A DNA stretch of 64,000 nucleotides. Source: Bog-159 sp963785255 (GTDB taxonomy: Bacteria; Acidobacteriota; Terriglobia; Bryobacterales; Bryobacteraceae). The notes under the pieces are model-generated. The model worked only from the letters and a program-made list of their open reading frames with translations, did no database searches and had not been told where the DNA came from. The stretch lies in the NCBI GenBank assembly GCA_963785255.1, contig CAWAUR010000008.1:305744-369743 (forward strand). Reading direction: 5' to 3'. Within the stretch, counting starts at the first letter, position 1. The number at the start of each line of letters is the position of its first letter. The position numbers and the translations under genes are program-made. Shown here one piece after another: positions 9,376-17,831 of the stretch.

Positions 9376-9618
9376 ATGCTGCGTTGCGCCCTTCAGTCCG
9401 ACTCCCTGGCGGGAGTGGTATACCGCCGAGATCAATCCTGGCTAGAGGTGGAATTCCGTGACGGTACCCGCTACCGTTACTTCGACGTCCCCTTGGATTG
9501 CCTCCAGCAACTATTGGCGGCCGACTCTAAAGGCAGTTACTTCAACCGAAACATCCGTAACCGGTTCCGTTTTCAGCGGATTGCCGGCGATGACCGGCCT
9601 CTATCGGGAGAAAACTAA
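9376..9618 (+). CDS. KTSC-domain protein carried inside the IS
   Basis: The 80-residue product matches the KTSC fold family: LQSDSLAGVVYRRDQSWLEV, then FRDGTRYRYFDVP and DSKGSYFNRNIRNRF. KTSC domains occur alone or at the C-terminus of lysyl-tRNA synthetase-like proteins; their role is not settled, and some are linked to nucleic-acid functions. The ATG at 9376 starts at the usual family position; an in-frame ATG at 9340 is possible. It is divergent from the transposase and its TAA lies within the right terminal repeat, so it belongs to the element. Confidence 0.7.
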   Translation: MLRCALQSDSLAGVVYRRDQSWLEVEFRDGTRYRYFDVPLDCLQQLLAADSKGSYFNRNIRNRFRFQRIAGDDRPLSGEN

Positions 9619-9768
9619 GTGGCATTGGGCACTCTGCCTGCGGCGGCCTCGTAGGCCGCCTGCGGCCATACCAGGAACGTTGTTTTCATTATCATCTGGC
9701 AGGCAGAATGAAGTTCCCGGCAGAGCGGGCCTGAGAGGCCCGCGCAGGCAGAGTGCCCGCCCCACGTG

Positions 9769-12228
9769 TTACTGTACCCGCAACGCCACCACCGGATCCA
9801 CCCGCAGCGCCCGCCGCGCCGGCAAATAACTCGCCATCAGCGCGACCAAGGCGAACAGCACCGTCACCGATACGAACACCACTGGATCGGTGGGCTTTAC
9901 ATTAAACAGCAGCGTGGCCAGGAAGCGCGTCAGCCCATAAGCCGCCGCCAGCCCCACCACAATCCCCACGCCCGCCAGCAGCATGGCCTGCCGCACGATC
10001 ATGTTGCGGAGCGTCGCGAAATCCGCACCCAACGCCAGGCGGATGCCGAACTCCAGCGTACGCTGCTCCACGGAATACGCCATCAGCCCATACAGTCCGA
10101 TGGACGCCAGCAGGATTGCCAGGCCCGCGAAGATCCCCAGCACCCAGGTGTTGAACTGATCGCGCGCGGTCGACCCCATCACGATCTGATCCATCGTCCG
10201 GATATGCGCCGCCGGCAGATCCGCGGTATCCTGAAACGCGCGCTGAATCGCCGCCGACACCGAAAACGGCGCCACCTTGGTGCGCACCACCCAACTGAGC
10301 GGCATGAAGCGATTGTTCAGCGCCATATACGCGTCGCCCACTTGCGACAACGGAATGAATGTCTCGGGCTGCGGATCGTTGTTCAGTCCCCCATCGCGCG
10401 CGTCGCCCACAATGCCGATGATTTCGCGCGGCGGCTGCACGAAATCCGGGCCCATCCCCTTGCCGATGATCAGCCGATGGCCGACCGGATCGCTGCCATC
10501 CTTCCAGAATTGCCTGGCCATGGCCTGATTGATCACCACCACGGGCGGCGCGGCGGCATCGTCGCGCTCGGTGAACACGCGTCCGCGCACCAGCGGAATC
10601 TTGAATACGTCGAAGAAGCGCGCGGTCACATAATTCCAACCCGCGCCGCCATGCACCGGTCCATTCGCTACGGGACGGCCTTCGATGACGAATCCCAGGC
10701 CGAGTCCACCTTCAAGCGGCAGATACGATGTCGCCGCCGCGGCTTCCACTCCGGGTATCGCGTGAATGCGTTCGAGCGCCTGGCGGGCCATCAATGCGGT
10801 GGTCGCCGTATGGTCGAAACGGCTGCCGGTAAGCGCCGTATCCATAGTGAGAACATTATGCGCATCGAAACCCGGCGCGACGCTGTGCAGCGCGGAGAAC
10901 GTGCGGATGAGCAGACCCGCGCCGATCAGCAGCACGATCGCCAGCGCCATCTCGACCACCACCAGCAATCCGCGCATCCTGTTCTGGCGCAGGCCGGAGC
11001 CGCCGCGCGCGCCCGCCTCCTTCAGCGTGATGTTCAAATCGGCGCGCGAAGCCTGAATCGCGGGAACTAATCCGAATAGAATGCCCGTCACCACCGACAG
11101 CAGCAGAGTAAAGCCCAGCACCGTCCAATCGAGCGCGACGGCGGAACCTTCCGGGCCGATGCGCGGAATGTCGCCCGGATTGACGGCCAGCAGCGCGCGC
11201 ACGCCCAGCGCGCCGATGATCAAGCCCAGCAGCCCGCCGGCCATCGACAACAGCACGCTCTCGGTGAGCAACTGCCGGATAATGCGTCCGCGCGCCGCGC
11301 CGATGGCCGAGCGGATGGCGATCTCACGCGCACGGCCGGTGGCCCGCGCCAGCAGCAGGCTGGCCACGTTGGCGCAGGCGATTAACAGCACGCAGCCTAC
11401 CGCGCCCAGTAGAACCAGCAGCGCCGGCCGTACGTTCCGCACCATGATCTGCTGCATAGGTTCCACGGTGAAGCTGTTCTTCGGGCCGAGCTCCCCTGGA
11501 TATCTGCGGTCGAACTCCGCGCCCGCCAGGTTGAGCACGGCTTTCGCCGTATCCAGCGAGACGCCTGGTTTCAGGCGCGCGGCCGCGCGGAAATAATGGC
11601 CCTGATTGGTGCTGTTGGGATCCGCCTGGAACGGCATATAGAGGTCCGGCGACGGATCGAAGGTGAAGCCCGACGAGAGCACGCCAATCACGGTGTAGGG
11701 CTCGCCACCCAAAGTCAGCGGCTTGCCCACGATGTGCGGATCGGCGCCAAATCGCCGCTGCCATAAACCGTTCGACAGCACGATTACATTGCCGCCGCCC
11801 GGCCGGTCTTCGCCGGCCGTGAACGTGCGGCCAGTGGCGGCCTGCGCGCCGAACAGATGGAAGAATTCGTACGAAACGTGAATTCCTTTAAGCTGCTCGG
11901 GATGGTCGCCGCCGCCTAGATTCAGGCCCGGCCCGCCGGTGTCGTAGGCGCTGACATCTTCAAGCACCTGGGTCTGCCGCCGCCAGGTATTGTATTTGGG
12001 AACCGACGCCGCCGGAAAATTGCCCTGCGGCGACGAGTTCATCAACGTCACGATGCGCTCCGGTTCGGGGAAGGCCAGCGGCTTGAGCAGAACGGTGTCG
12101 ATCACCGAGAAAATCGCGGTGTTGGCGCCGATGCCCAGCGCCAGCGCGGAGATGGCCGTCGCCGTAAAACCGGGGCTCTGGCGCAGCAGCCGGAAGGAGT
12201 GCTTCACGTCCATCCAAAGGGTTTCCAT
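9769..12228 (-). CDS. ADOP-type MacB/FtsX permease (no N-terminal extension)
   Basis: The 819-residue protein has the duplicated MacB/FtsX plan: a first membrane helix in FTATAISALALGIGANTAIF, a periplasmic MacB-like core domain, helices around residues 265-430, a second periplasmic domain, and a final three-helix FtsX block ending RRALRVDPVVALRVQ. ADOP proteins are orphan permeases without an adjacent ABC ATPase, expanded in Acidobacteria; their substrate is unknown. Unlike the two copies at 15163 and 17832 it lacks the roughly 80-residue leading domain. Confidence 0.85.
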   Translation of the reverse strand: METLWMDVKHSFRLLRQSPGFTATAISALALGIGANTAIFSVIDTVLLKPLAFPEPERIVTLMNSSPQGNFPAASVPKYNTWRRQTQVLEDVSAYDTGGPGLNLGGGDHPEQLKGIHVSYEFFHLFGAQAATGRTFTAGEDRPGGGNVIVLSNGLWQRRFGADPHIVGKPLTLGGEPYTVIGVLSSGFTFDPSPDLYMPFQADPNSTNQGHYFRAAARLKPGVSLDTAKAVLNLAGAEFDRRYPGELGPKNSFTVEPMQQIMVRNVRPALLVLLGAVGCVLLIACANVASLLLARATGRAREIAIRSAIGAARGRIIRQLLTESVLLSMAGGLLGLIIGALGVRALLAVNPGDIPRIGPEGSAVALDWTVLGFTLLLSVVTGILFGLVPAIQASRADLNITLKEAGARGGSGLRQNRMRGLLVVVEMALAIVLLIGAGLLIRTFSALHSVAPGFDAHNVLTMDTALTGSRFDHTATTALMARQALERIHAIPGVEAAAATSYLPLEGGLGLGFVIEGRPVANGPVHGGAGWNYVTARFFDVFKIPLVRGRVFTERDDAAAPPVVVINQAMARQFWKDGSDPVGHRLIIGKGMGPDFVQPPREIIGIVGDARDGGLNNDPQPETFIPLSQVGDAYMALNNRFMPLSWVVRTKVAPFSVSAAIQRAFQDTADLPAAHIRTMDQIVMGSTARDQFNTWVLGIFAGLAILLASIGLYGLMAYSVEQRTLEFGIRLALGADFATLRNMIVRQAMLLAGVGIVVGLAAAYGLTRFLATLLFNVKPTDPVVFVSVTVLFALVALMASYLPARRALRVDPVVALRVQ

Positions 12229-12287
12229 ATCGGAATTAGACGCCGCGCGCAGCTATATGTGCCGCCCGGAGGATGGGACAGCCTAGC

Positions 12288-12704
12288 CTACCGCCCGGCA
12301 CAAAGTGAAAGCGTCTTTGTTACGGGCTCCGCGTCCGAAAACCCTACCAACTGGGCGCGCCCCTCCGAGACGCCCACAACCTCGGCGTGACGCACATGAA
12401 AAGTAACTGGGTCGGCGCGGTTGCCGTACAACCCGGCGCTGGTTGCTATGCCCGCCGCCTTAAATACGATAAGCGTGGTTCCATCAGGTCGCAGCTTGCC
12501 GGTTGGAATGCGCATGTCGAGGCGAATAGGGAATTCCGCCGAATGTCCCGGATGGGAGGATCCCGGGAAAGGGGCGCGCCCCCTTCCAGGTCCAGAGGCC
12601 TGTCTCGTTGCGTCGATCGTCCATCGGCCTTGCGCCCAGCTTACGAGCTCCGCGCCTGGCCAAGAGAACGCCACTAAAGCCGCGAGTAGACTCAGCTGGT
12701 TCAT
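12288..12704 (-). CDS. Hypothetical secreted protein
   Basis: The 138-residue product starts with a hydrophobic stretch (LSLLAALVAFSWPGAEL) ending near SWAQGRW, which could be a signal peptide. No domain is recognised. The segments PIRLDMRIPTGKLRPDGTTL and EGRAQLVGFSDAEPVTKT look like pieces of a longer beta-rich protein, so an internally deleted gene is possible. It lies between an ADOP permease and a divergent peptidase. Several overlapping frames exist here, so even its reality is moderate. Confidence 0.45.
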   Translation of the reverse strand: MNQLSLLAALVAFSWPGAELVSWAQGRWTIDATRQASGPGRGRAPFPGSSHPGHSAEFPIRLDMRIPTGKLRPDGTTLIVFKAAGIATSAGLYGNRADPVTFHVRHAEVVGVSEGRAQLVGFSDAEPVTKTLSLCAGR

Positions 12705-12748
12705 AGCTCAACGCAGATCTTCTCTGCCGGGTCCGCTCCTGTGCTCTA

Positions 12749-14890
12749 ATGCATCATATGCACTTGAGAATCCGCATCCTCTCCGTGCTGGCTCTCGCAT
12801 CTCTGGCGCTAGCCGCACCCAAACGCACCATAACCGAGACCGACCTCTACGCCTTCCGCTGGATCGCCTCGCCCCAAATTTCCCCCGACGGCGCGAAAAT
12901 CGTTTACACGCTGGTCACTGTAAACTCAAAGCACGATAACTACGAAACCTCGCTATGGATGGTCCCATCGAGCGGCGGCCCACCGCGGCAACTCACTTCG
13001 GGTACACATGATTCCACCGCGCGCTGGTCGCCCGACGGCCGCATGCTGGCCTTTCTCCGCACGCCGGAGCAAAAAGACAAAGACGGCAAGCCGCAGCCCG
13101 CGCAGATCTTTCTGCTCTCCATGGATGGCGGCGAAGCGCGTCCGCTCACCGACATTCCCAAGGGCGCCGGCAGCCCCGCATGGTCGCCCGATGGCCAATC
13201 CACTGCTTTCTTATCCACCACGCTGCCCAAAGACTTCGACAAGAAGAAAGACGGCAAAGACGAAGAAGAGAGCGATGTCCGCGTGATCGCTAAGGCCGCC
13301 TATCGCATGAATGGCGAAGGTTACTTCGATCCGGACCGGCCCAGCCATATCTGGACCGTTTCCGTCCCCAAAGTTCCCGCCGGGCCGGAAAAAGCGAAGC
13401 AAATCACCAGCGGCGAATTCAGCGAATCCGACATCGTATGGTCGCGCGATGGGTCGAAGGTATACTTTACGTCGAACCGCGTGCGCGAGCCTTACTACGA
13501 GCCGCCGCACGACGAGATCTATGCCGTAAGTGCGCAAGGCGGCGAGATCGCAAAAGTTGCCGCCATCGCCGGACCTATCCGCGCCATCTCGCTCAGTCCG
13601 GATGGCCGGCAGATCGCCTTCGTGGGTTCTCTGATCGCCGGCAACGGCGTGCCCCAACGATCCTACAGCCAGCCGGATCTGTTCGTCACTCCAGCCGAAG
13701 CGGGCGGTACACCTCGCAATCTGACCGCGGCTTACGATTACGATATCGCCAGCGGTGTGGGCGGCGATCAGGCTCCGCCACGCGCCTCTGGTCCCTCAAA
13801 ACCGTATTGGTCGGCCGATGGACGCAGTATCATTGTCGATTCCGCCGAAGAAGGCCGCGCCAATCTGAAGCGCATCGACGCCGAAACCGGCAAAGTGGAA
13901 GCGCTCACCAATGGCGATCAGGATCTCTTCTCTTACAATGCCACTCCCGATGGATCTAAAGCCGCCGTACTTATCTCCACGCCTACTAACATCGGTGACC
14001 TGTACTTACTCGACGGCTCGTCCGGCAAGTTAGACCGTCTTACTCACGTTAATAGCGAGTTATTCGATCAGCTCGATCTTACCGAGCCCGAAATGATCTG
14101 GTACAAGAGTTTCGACGGCCGCCGTATTCAGGCCTGGGTGCAGCGTCCGCCCGATTTCACGCCCGGCAAGAAGTATCCGCTGATTCTCGATATCCATGGC
14201 GGTCCGCACGGCGCCTACGGCTTTACCTTCGATCACGAGTTTCAGTGGATGGCCGCCAAGGGTTACATCGTGCTGTATCCCAATCCGCGCGGCAGCACCA
14301 GTTACGGCCAGGAGTTCGGCAATATCATTCAGTACGCCTATCCGGGCGACGATTTTAAGGATCTTATGGCGGGCGTCGATGAGCTAATCGCGCGCGGCTG
14401 GGCCGATCCCGAGAAGTTAGGTGTCACGGGAGGCAGCGGCGGCGGCGTGCTTACTAACTGGACGGTCGGCCACACCACGCGTTTCAAAGCGGCTGTCTCG
14501 CAGCGTTCCATTGCCGACTGGCGCGACTTCTGGTACACGGCGGACTTTACCTTGTTCACGCCGTTCTGGTTTCGCGGCGCGCCCTGGGAGCAGGAGGCGG
14601 ATTTCAAAGCCCGTTCGCCGATCACCTATATCGATAAAATCACCACACCGCTGATGCTGATCGAAGGCGAGAGCGACATGCGCACTCCGCCGGGCGCGGG
14701 CGGCGAGCAGATGTTCCGCGCGCTGAAGTATCTGCACAAGACCACTGTGATGGTGCGCTTCCCCAGCGAGACGCACGAGCTATCCCGCTCCGGCAAGCCG
14801 GTGCATCGCGTGGAGCGCCTGCAGCATATCGTTGCGTGGTTCGACAAATATCTGGATGGGCAGGATATTCATACGTACGACGTCAATTGA
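12749..14890 (+). CDS. S9-family (prolyl oligopeptidase type) serine peptidase, secreted
   Basis: The 713-residue protein starts with a signal peptide (about residues 4-22), followed by a WD40/TolB-like beta propeller (repeats of the SPDG type, such as ISPDGAKIVY, WSPDGRMLAF, LSPDGRQIAF). The C-terminal alpha/beta hydrolase domain has nucleophile Ser in GGSGGG (about 563), Asp in EGESDMRTPP (about 641) and His in SETHELSR (about 675). S9 enzymes cleave oligopeptides, often after proline. The second ATG at 12758 is an alternative start. Export to the periplasm is inferred. Confidence 0.9.
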   Translation: MHHMHLRIRILSVLALASLALAAPKRTITETDLYAFRWIASPQISPDGAKIVYTLVTVNSKHDNYETSLWMVPSSGGPPRQLTSGTHDSTARWSPDGRMLAFLRTPEQKDKDGKPQPAQIFLLSMDGGEARPLTDIPKGAGSPAWSPDGQSTAFLSTTLPKDFDKKKDGKDEEESDVRVIAKAAYRMNGEGYFDPDRPSHIWTVSVPKVPAGPEKAKQITSGEFSESDIVWSRDGSKVYFTSNRVREPYYEPPHDEIYAVSAQGGEIAKVAAIAGPIRAISLSPDGRQIAFVGSLIAGNGVPQRSYSQPDLFVTPAEAGGTPRNLTAAYDYDIASGVGGDQAPPRASGPSKPYWSADGRSIIVDSAEEGRANLKRIDAETGKVEALTNGDQDLFSYNATPDGSKAAVLISTPTNIGDLYLLDGSSGKLDRLTHVNSELFDQLDLTEPEMIWYKSFDGRRIQAWVQRPPDFTPGKKYPLILDIHGGPHGAYGFTFDHEFQWMAAKGYIVLYPNPRGSTSYGQEFGNIIQYAYPGDDFKDLMAGVDELIARGWADPEKLGVTGGSGGGVLTNWTVGHTTRFKAAVSQRSIADWRDFWYTADFTLFTPFWFRGAPWEQEADFKARSPITYIDKITTPLMLIEGESDMRTPPGAGGEQMFRALKYLHKTTVMVRFPSETHELSRSGKPVHRVERLQHIVAWFDKYLDGQDIHTYDVN

Positions 14891-14899
14891 CCGATGGAT

Positions 14900-15099
14900 G
14901 CTTAACCCTTTTGGGGATTTTCGACTGAAGAAACCGCTCCCTCACGGTCGCGGCTCAGATGGGCCTCCGGCGGGGCCTGATGAACGGATTTAGACCGCCC
15001 ACAAAGGGGGCGGTCTCAGAGTAGTAAACCCCGCGAAATCGTTACGTCCGTTACCGAGCCGCGACCGTCAGGGAGCGGTTTCCCCCAAAACGGTTAAGC
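14900..15099. repeat. REP-like palindromic repeat, long copy, with inner hairpin
   Basis: Outer arms GCTTAACCCTTTTGGGG (14900-14916) and its near complement (15083-15099) enclose the core ACCGCTCCCTCACGGTCG (14933-14950) and its complement in 15060-15080. At the centre sits GACCGCCC/GGGCGGTC (14993-15015), a strong GC hairpin. The core is shared with 341-421. The element fills the gap between the peptidase and the next permease and may end transcription, although no U-run follows. Confidence 0.8.
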
Positions 15100-15162
15100 A
15101 CCCTTGACCGTTTGACCTAACCAATCCGCCTCTTGTATAGTCTAACTATGGAAGGAGGCCGA

Positions 15163-17829
15163 ATGGGCGAACTGTGGCGCCGGTTGCAGTACCTCTTCAA
15201 GCGGGAGCAATTCGACAAGGAACTGGCTGAGGAGATGCGCTCGCATCTGGACCTGCGCGCCGCCACCGAGGGGGAATCCGCCGCGCGCCGGCGATTCGGC
15301 AATGTGACCCAACTTCATGAATCCAGCCGCGCCGCGTACGGCTGGGCGCCGCTCGAAACACTCGCCCAAGACCTCCGCTACGCGCTGCGAATCCTGCGCG
15401 CCAATCCCGGTTTCGCGGCCACCGCGGTTCTGTCGCTGACGCTGGGCATCGGCGCGAATACGGCCATTTTCAGCATCCTCAACGCCGTGATGTTGCGCTC
15501 CCTGCCGGTGGAAGATCCGCATCGGCTGGTGCAGCTAGCCGCCCCGGAAGGCAGCAACTATAACCCCTACGTCACCAACCCGATTTGGGAGCAGGTGCGC
15601 GACCACCAGAAGGCTTTCTCGGGGACTCTGGCCTTCGGACCGGACCGATTCGATCTGGCCGCCGGAGGCGAGAGCCATTTCGCCGAAGGCCTGTGGGTGA
15701 GCGGCGATTTCTTCCGCGTGCTCGGCGTGCCGGCCATGTGCGGGCGCGTCTTCGCCACAGACGACGATCTCCACGGCGGCGGGCGCACCGGACCGGTAGC
15801 GGTGATCAGCCACGGCTTCTGGAGGCGTCACTTCGGGAGCGATCCCGCCATCGTCGGCAAGACCATCCGGCTCAATCGGCATCCCTTCACCATCATCGGC
15901 GTGACACCGCCATGGTTCACGGGCCTGGACGTAGATACTGCCTACGATGTCGCCATTCCCATCGGATGCGAGCCGATCCTGCACACAGATCAGAGCGCAT
16001 TGGACGCACGAAGTTGGTGGTGGCTGCGCATGCTGGGCCGTCTCATGCCCGGCGAAACTGTGCAGCAGGCGGAAGCCAAGATGAAGGCGTTGGCGCCGGA
16101 GATTTATCGCGCCACGCTTCCTTCGAACTGGGACTCGGAGGGGCAGCGGGATTACCTGCGCCGATCATTAGCCCTGCGTCCCGCCGCCACCGGCTTCTCG
16201 GACACAGGCAGGCAGTATCGCACCGCGCTTTTCACCCTGATGGCGGTAGTCGGCCTGGTGCTGCTCATCGCCTGCGCCAATATCGCTAACCTGCTGCTGG
16301 CCCGCGCGGCTGCCCGCCAACGCGAAATCTCCATCCGCATGGCCATCGGCGCGGCGCGCAGGCGTGTCATCCGCCAACTGATGTCGGAAAGCCTGCTGCT
16401 CTCGATCTTGGGCGCGGCGGGAGGTCTGCTCTTCGCCGTATGGGGAAGTAACTTGTTGGTGCGCCTCTTATCGAAGACCGGAAGCGAACTCCAACTCGAT
16501 ACCGCGCCGGATCTGCGCGTGCTTGCCTTCACCATGGGCGTCGCCATTCTGACCGGTTTGCTGTTCGGACTCGCCCCCGCCCTGCGCGCCACCAGCGTCT
16601 CGCCCAACAACGTCCTGAAAGAGCACACGCGCAACATGGCCAGCGGACGCTTCGGTCTGGGCCGCGGGCTGGTCACTGGCCAGGTTGCGCTATCGCTAAT
16701 GCTGCTGGTAGGCGCGGGGCTCTTCCTCGGCACGCTCCGCAACCTGTTGACTACCGACCTGGGCTTTAACTCCCAGAATGTTCTTCTGGTGCGGGCCGCC
16801 ACCATGCAATCCAATATTCCTAAAGATCAGCGCCCGCGCGTCTATCGCGAAGTCGTCGAGCGCCTGCGCGCCATCCCGGGCGTCTCCTCGGCTTCCAGTT
16901 CCGTCCTGACGCCCATCAGCGGCGACGCATGGAACAACTTCGTGGAGCCTGAAGGCTATTCGTCGAAACGCAAAGACGACACCATCGTGTATTTCAACCG
17001 TGTTTCGCCCGGGTACTTCGCCACCATGCGCCAGCCGCTGTTGTTGGGCCGCGATTTCTCCGCGCACGACGATGCCGGCGCCCCCAAGGTGATGGTGATC
17101 GACGAGTCGGCCGCCCGCCGGTTCTTCGGGCAGGGAAATCCTATCGGCAAGACCATCCGTGCAGAGACTCGCCCCGGTAACAAGGCTGTCTACCAGGTGA
17201 TCGGCGTGGTGAAAGATATCAAGTACGAGCAGGTTAACGAAGACCGTCTCCTGTCGGCCTACCTGGCCTGTGCGCAGGACAACGACCCGTTTTCTGAAGT
17301 CACTTTTGAGGTCCGTGCCGAGAGCCCGGTCGAGACGTTAATCCCGTCTGTTCGTGCGGCCATCGGCGAAGTGAATCGGGGCATTTCGCTCGAGTTCCGC
17401 AACTTTGAGACGCAGGTGAACGATTCGCTGCGGCAGCCTCGCATGGTCGCCCTGCTATCGGCGTTCTTCGGCGGCCTGGCGCTGCTGCTGGCCATGATCG
17501 GACTGTACGGCGTGACAGCCTATGGAGTCGCGCGCCGCCAGTCCGAGATCGGCATCCGCATGGCGCTCGGCGCGCAACCGGGATCGGTGGTCTGGCTGGT
17601 GCTGCGCGAAGTGGCCGCCATGCTGGCCATCGGCACGGCGATCGGGTTGGCAGCATCGCTGGCCGCCGGGCGGTTGGTGGCCAGTCTGCTTTATGATGTG
17701 AAGCCGCACAATGCGGAACTGCTGTCGCTGGCTGCCGTGGTATTGGGAATTGCCACCGGAATCGCGGCCTATCTGCCCGCGCATCGCGCCGCGCGGCTCG
17801 ATCCGATGGCTGCTCTGCGCGAGGAGTGA
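15163..17829 (+). CDS. ADOP permease, first tandem copy
   Basis: The product has 888 residues from the ATG at 15163, chosen because AAGGAGG stands just before it. An N-terminal domain typical of ADOP (MGELWRRLQYLFKREQ, EEMRSHLDL, RRRFGNVTQL) precedes the MacB/FtsX body: ANPGFAATAVLSLTLGIGAN, periplasmic domain, three-helix block with LLIACANIANLLLARAAARQ, second periplasmic domain, and final block ending RAARLDPMAALREE. The substrate is unknown. Its stop overlaps the ribosome binding site of the next, very similar gene. Confidence 0.88.
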   Translation: MGELWRRLQYLFKREQFDKELAEEMRSHLDLRAATEGESAARRRFGNVTQLHESSRAAYGWAPLETLAQDLRYALRILRANPGFAATAVLSLTLGIGANTAIFSILNAVMLRSLPVEDPHRLVQLAAPEGSNYNPYVTNPIWEQVRDHQKAFSGTLAFGPDRFDLAAGGESHFAEGLWVSGDFFRVLGVPAMCGRVFATDDDLHGGGRTGPVAVISHGFWRRHFGSDPAIVGKTIRLNRHPFTIIGVTPPWFTGLDVDTAYDVAIPIGCEPILHTDQSALDARSWWWLRMLGRLMPGETVQQAEAKMKALAPEIYRATLPSNWDSEGQRDYLRRSLALRPAATGFSDTGRQYRTALFTLMAVVGLVLLIACANIANLLLARAAARQREISIRMAIGAARRRVIRQLMSESLLLSILGAAGGLLFAVWGSNLLVRLLSKTGSELQLDTAPDLRVLAFTMGVAILTGLLFGLAPALRATSVSPNNVLKEHTRNMASGRFGLGRGLVTGQVALSLMLLVGAGLFLGTLRNLLTTDLGFNSQNVLLVRAATMQSNIPKDQRPRVYREVVERLRAIPGVSSASSSVLTPISGDAWNNFVEPEGYSSKRKDDTIVYFNRVSPGYFATMRQPLLLGRDFSAHDDAGAPKVMVIDESAARRFFGQGNPIGKTIRAETRPGNKAVYQVIGVVKDIKYEQVNEDRLLSAYLACAQDNDPFSEVTFEVRAESPVETLIPSVRAAIGEVNRGISLEFRNFETQVNDSLRQPRMVALLSAFFGGLALLLAMIGLYGVTAYGVARRQSEIGIRMALGAQPGSVVWLVLREVAAMLAIGTAIGLAASLAAGRLVASLLYDVKPHNAELLSLAAVVLGIATGIAAYLPAHRAARLDPMAALREE

Positions 17830-17831
17830 TT

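Larger units (their letters stand above)
7975..9629. mobile_element. IS4-type insertion sequence with a KTSC passenger gene
   Basis: The 1655-base element has terminal inverted repeats: CCCAATGTCACTTAGTTTTC on the left and its complement with one mismatch (GCCAC for GTCAC) on the right; similarity runs on for a few bases (TCC). The flanks CACTCTG (7968-7974 and 9630-9636) are a target duplication of 7 bases, or 9 to 11 if bases shared with the ends are counted. It holds a transposase on the minus strand and a small divergent gene on the plus strand. Both ends and the transposase frame are intact, so the element may be active. Confidence 0.9.
7958..9765. repeat. Dispersed palindromic repeat (GTGGGGCAGG family), copy A, split by an IS
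   Basis: The left arm (7958-7974, starting GTGGGGCAGGCACTCTG) and the remainder (9630-9765, ending GTGCCCGCCCCAC) form one palindromic repeat once the IS between them is removed. Related copies lie at 23381-23421, 27697-27737, 32314-32422 and 44004-44279. The intact copy at 32314 shows the uninterrupted order GGCACTCTGCCTGCGGCGG. Confidence 0.85.

Noticed and set aside
9766..11070. Plus-strand frame of 434 codons opposite the first ADOP permease
   Set aside because: It is a shadow frame rich in His, Gln and Arg; the opposite strand has a clear permease.
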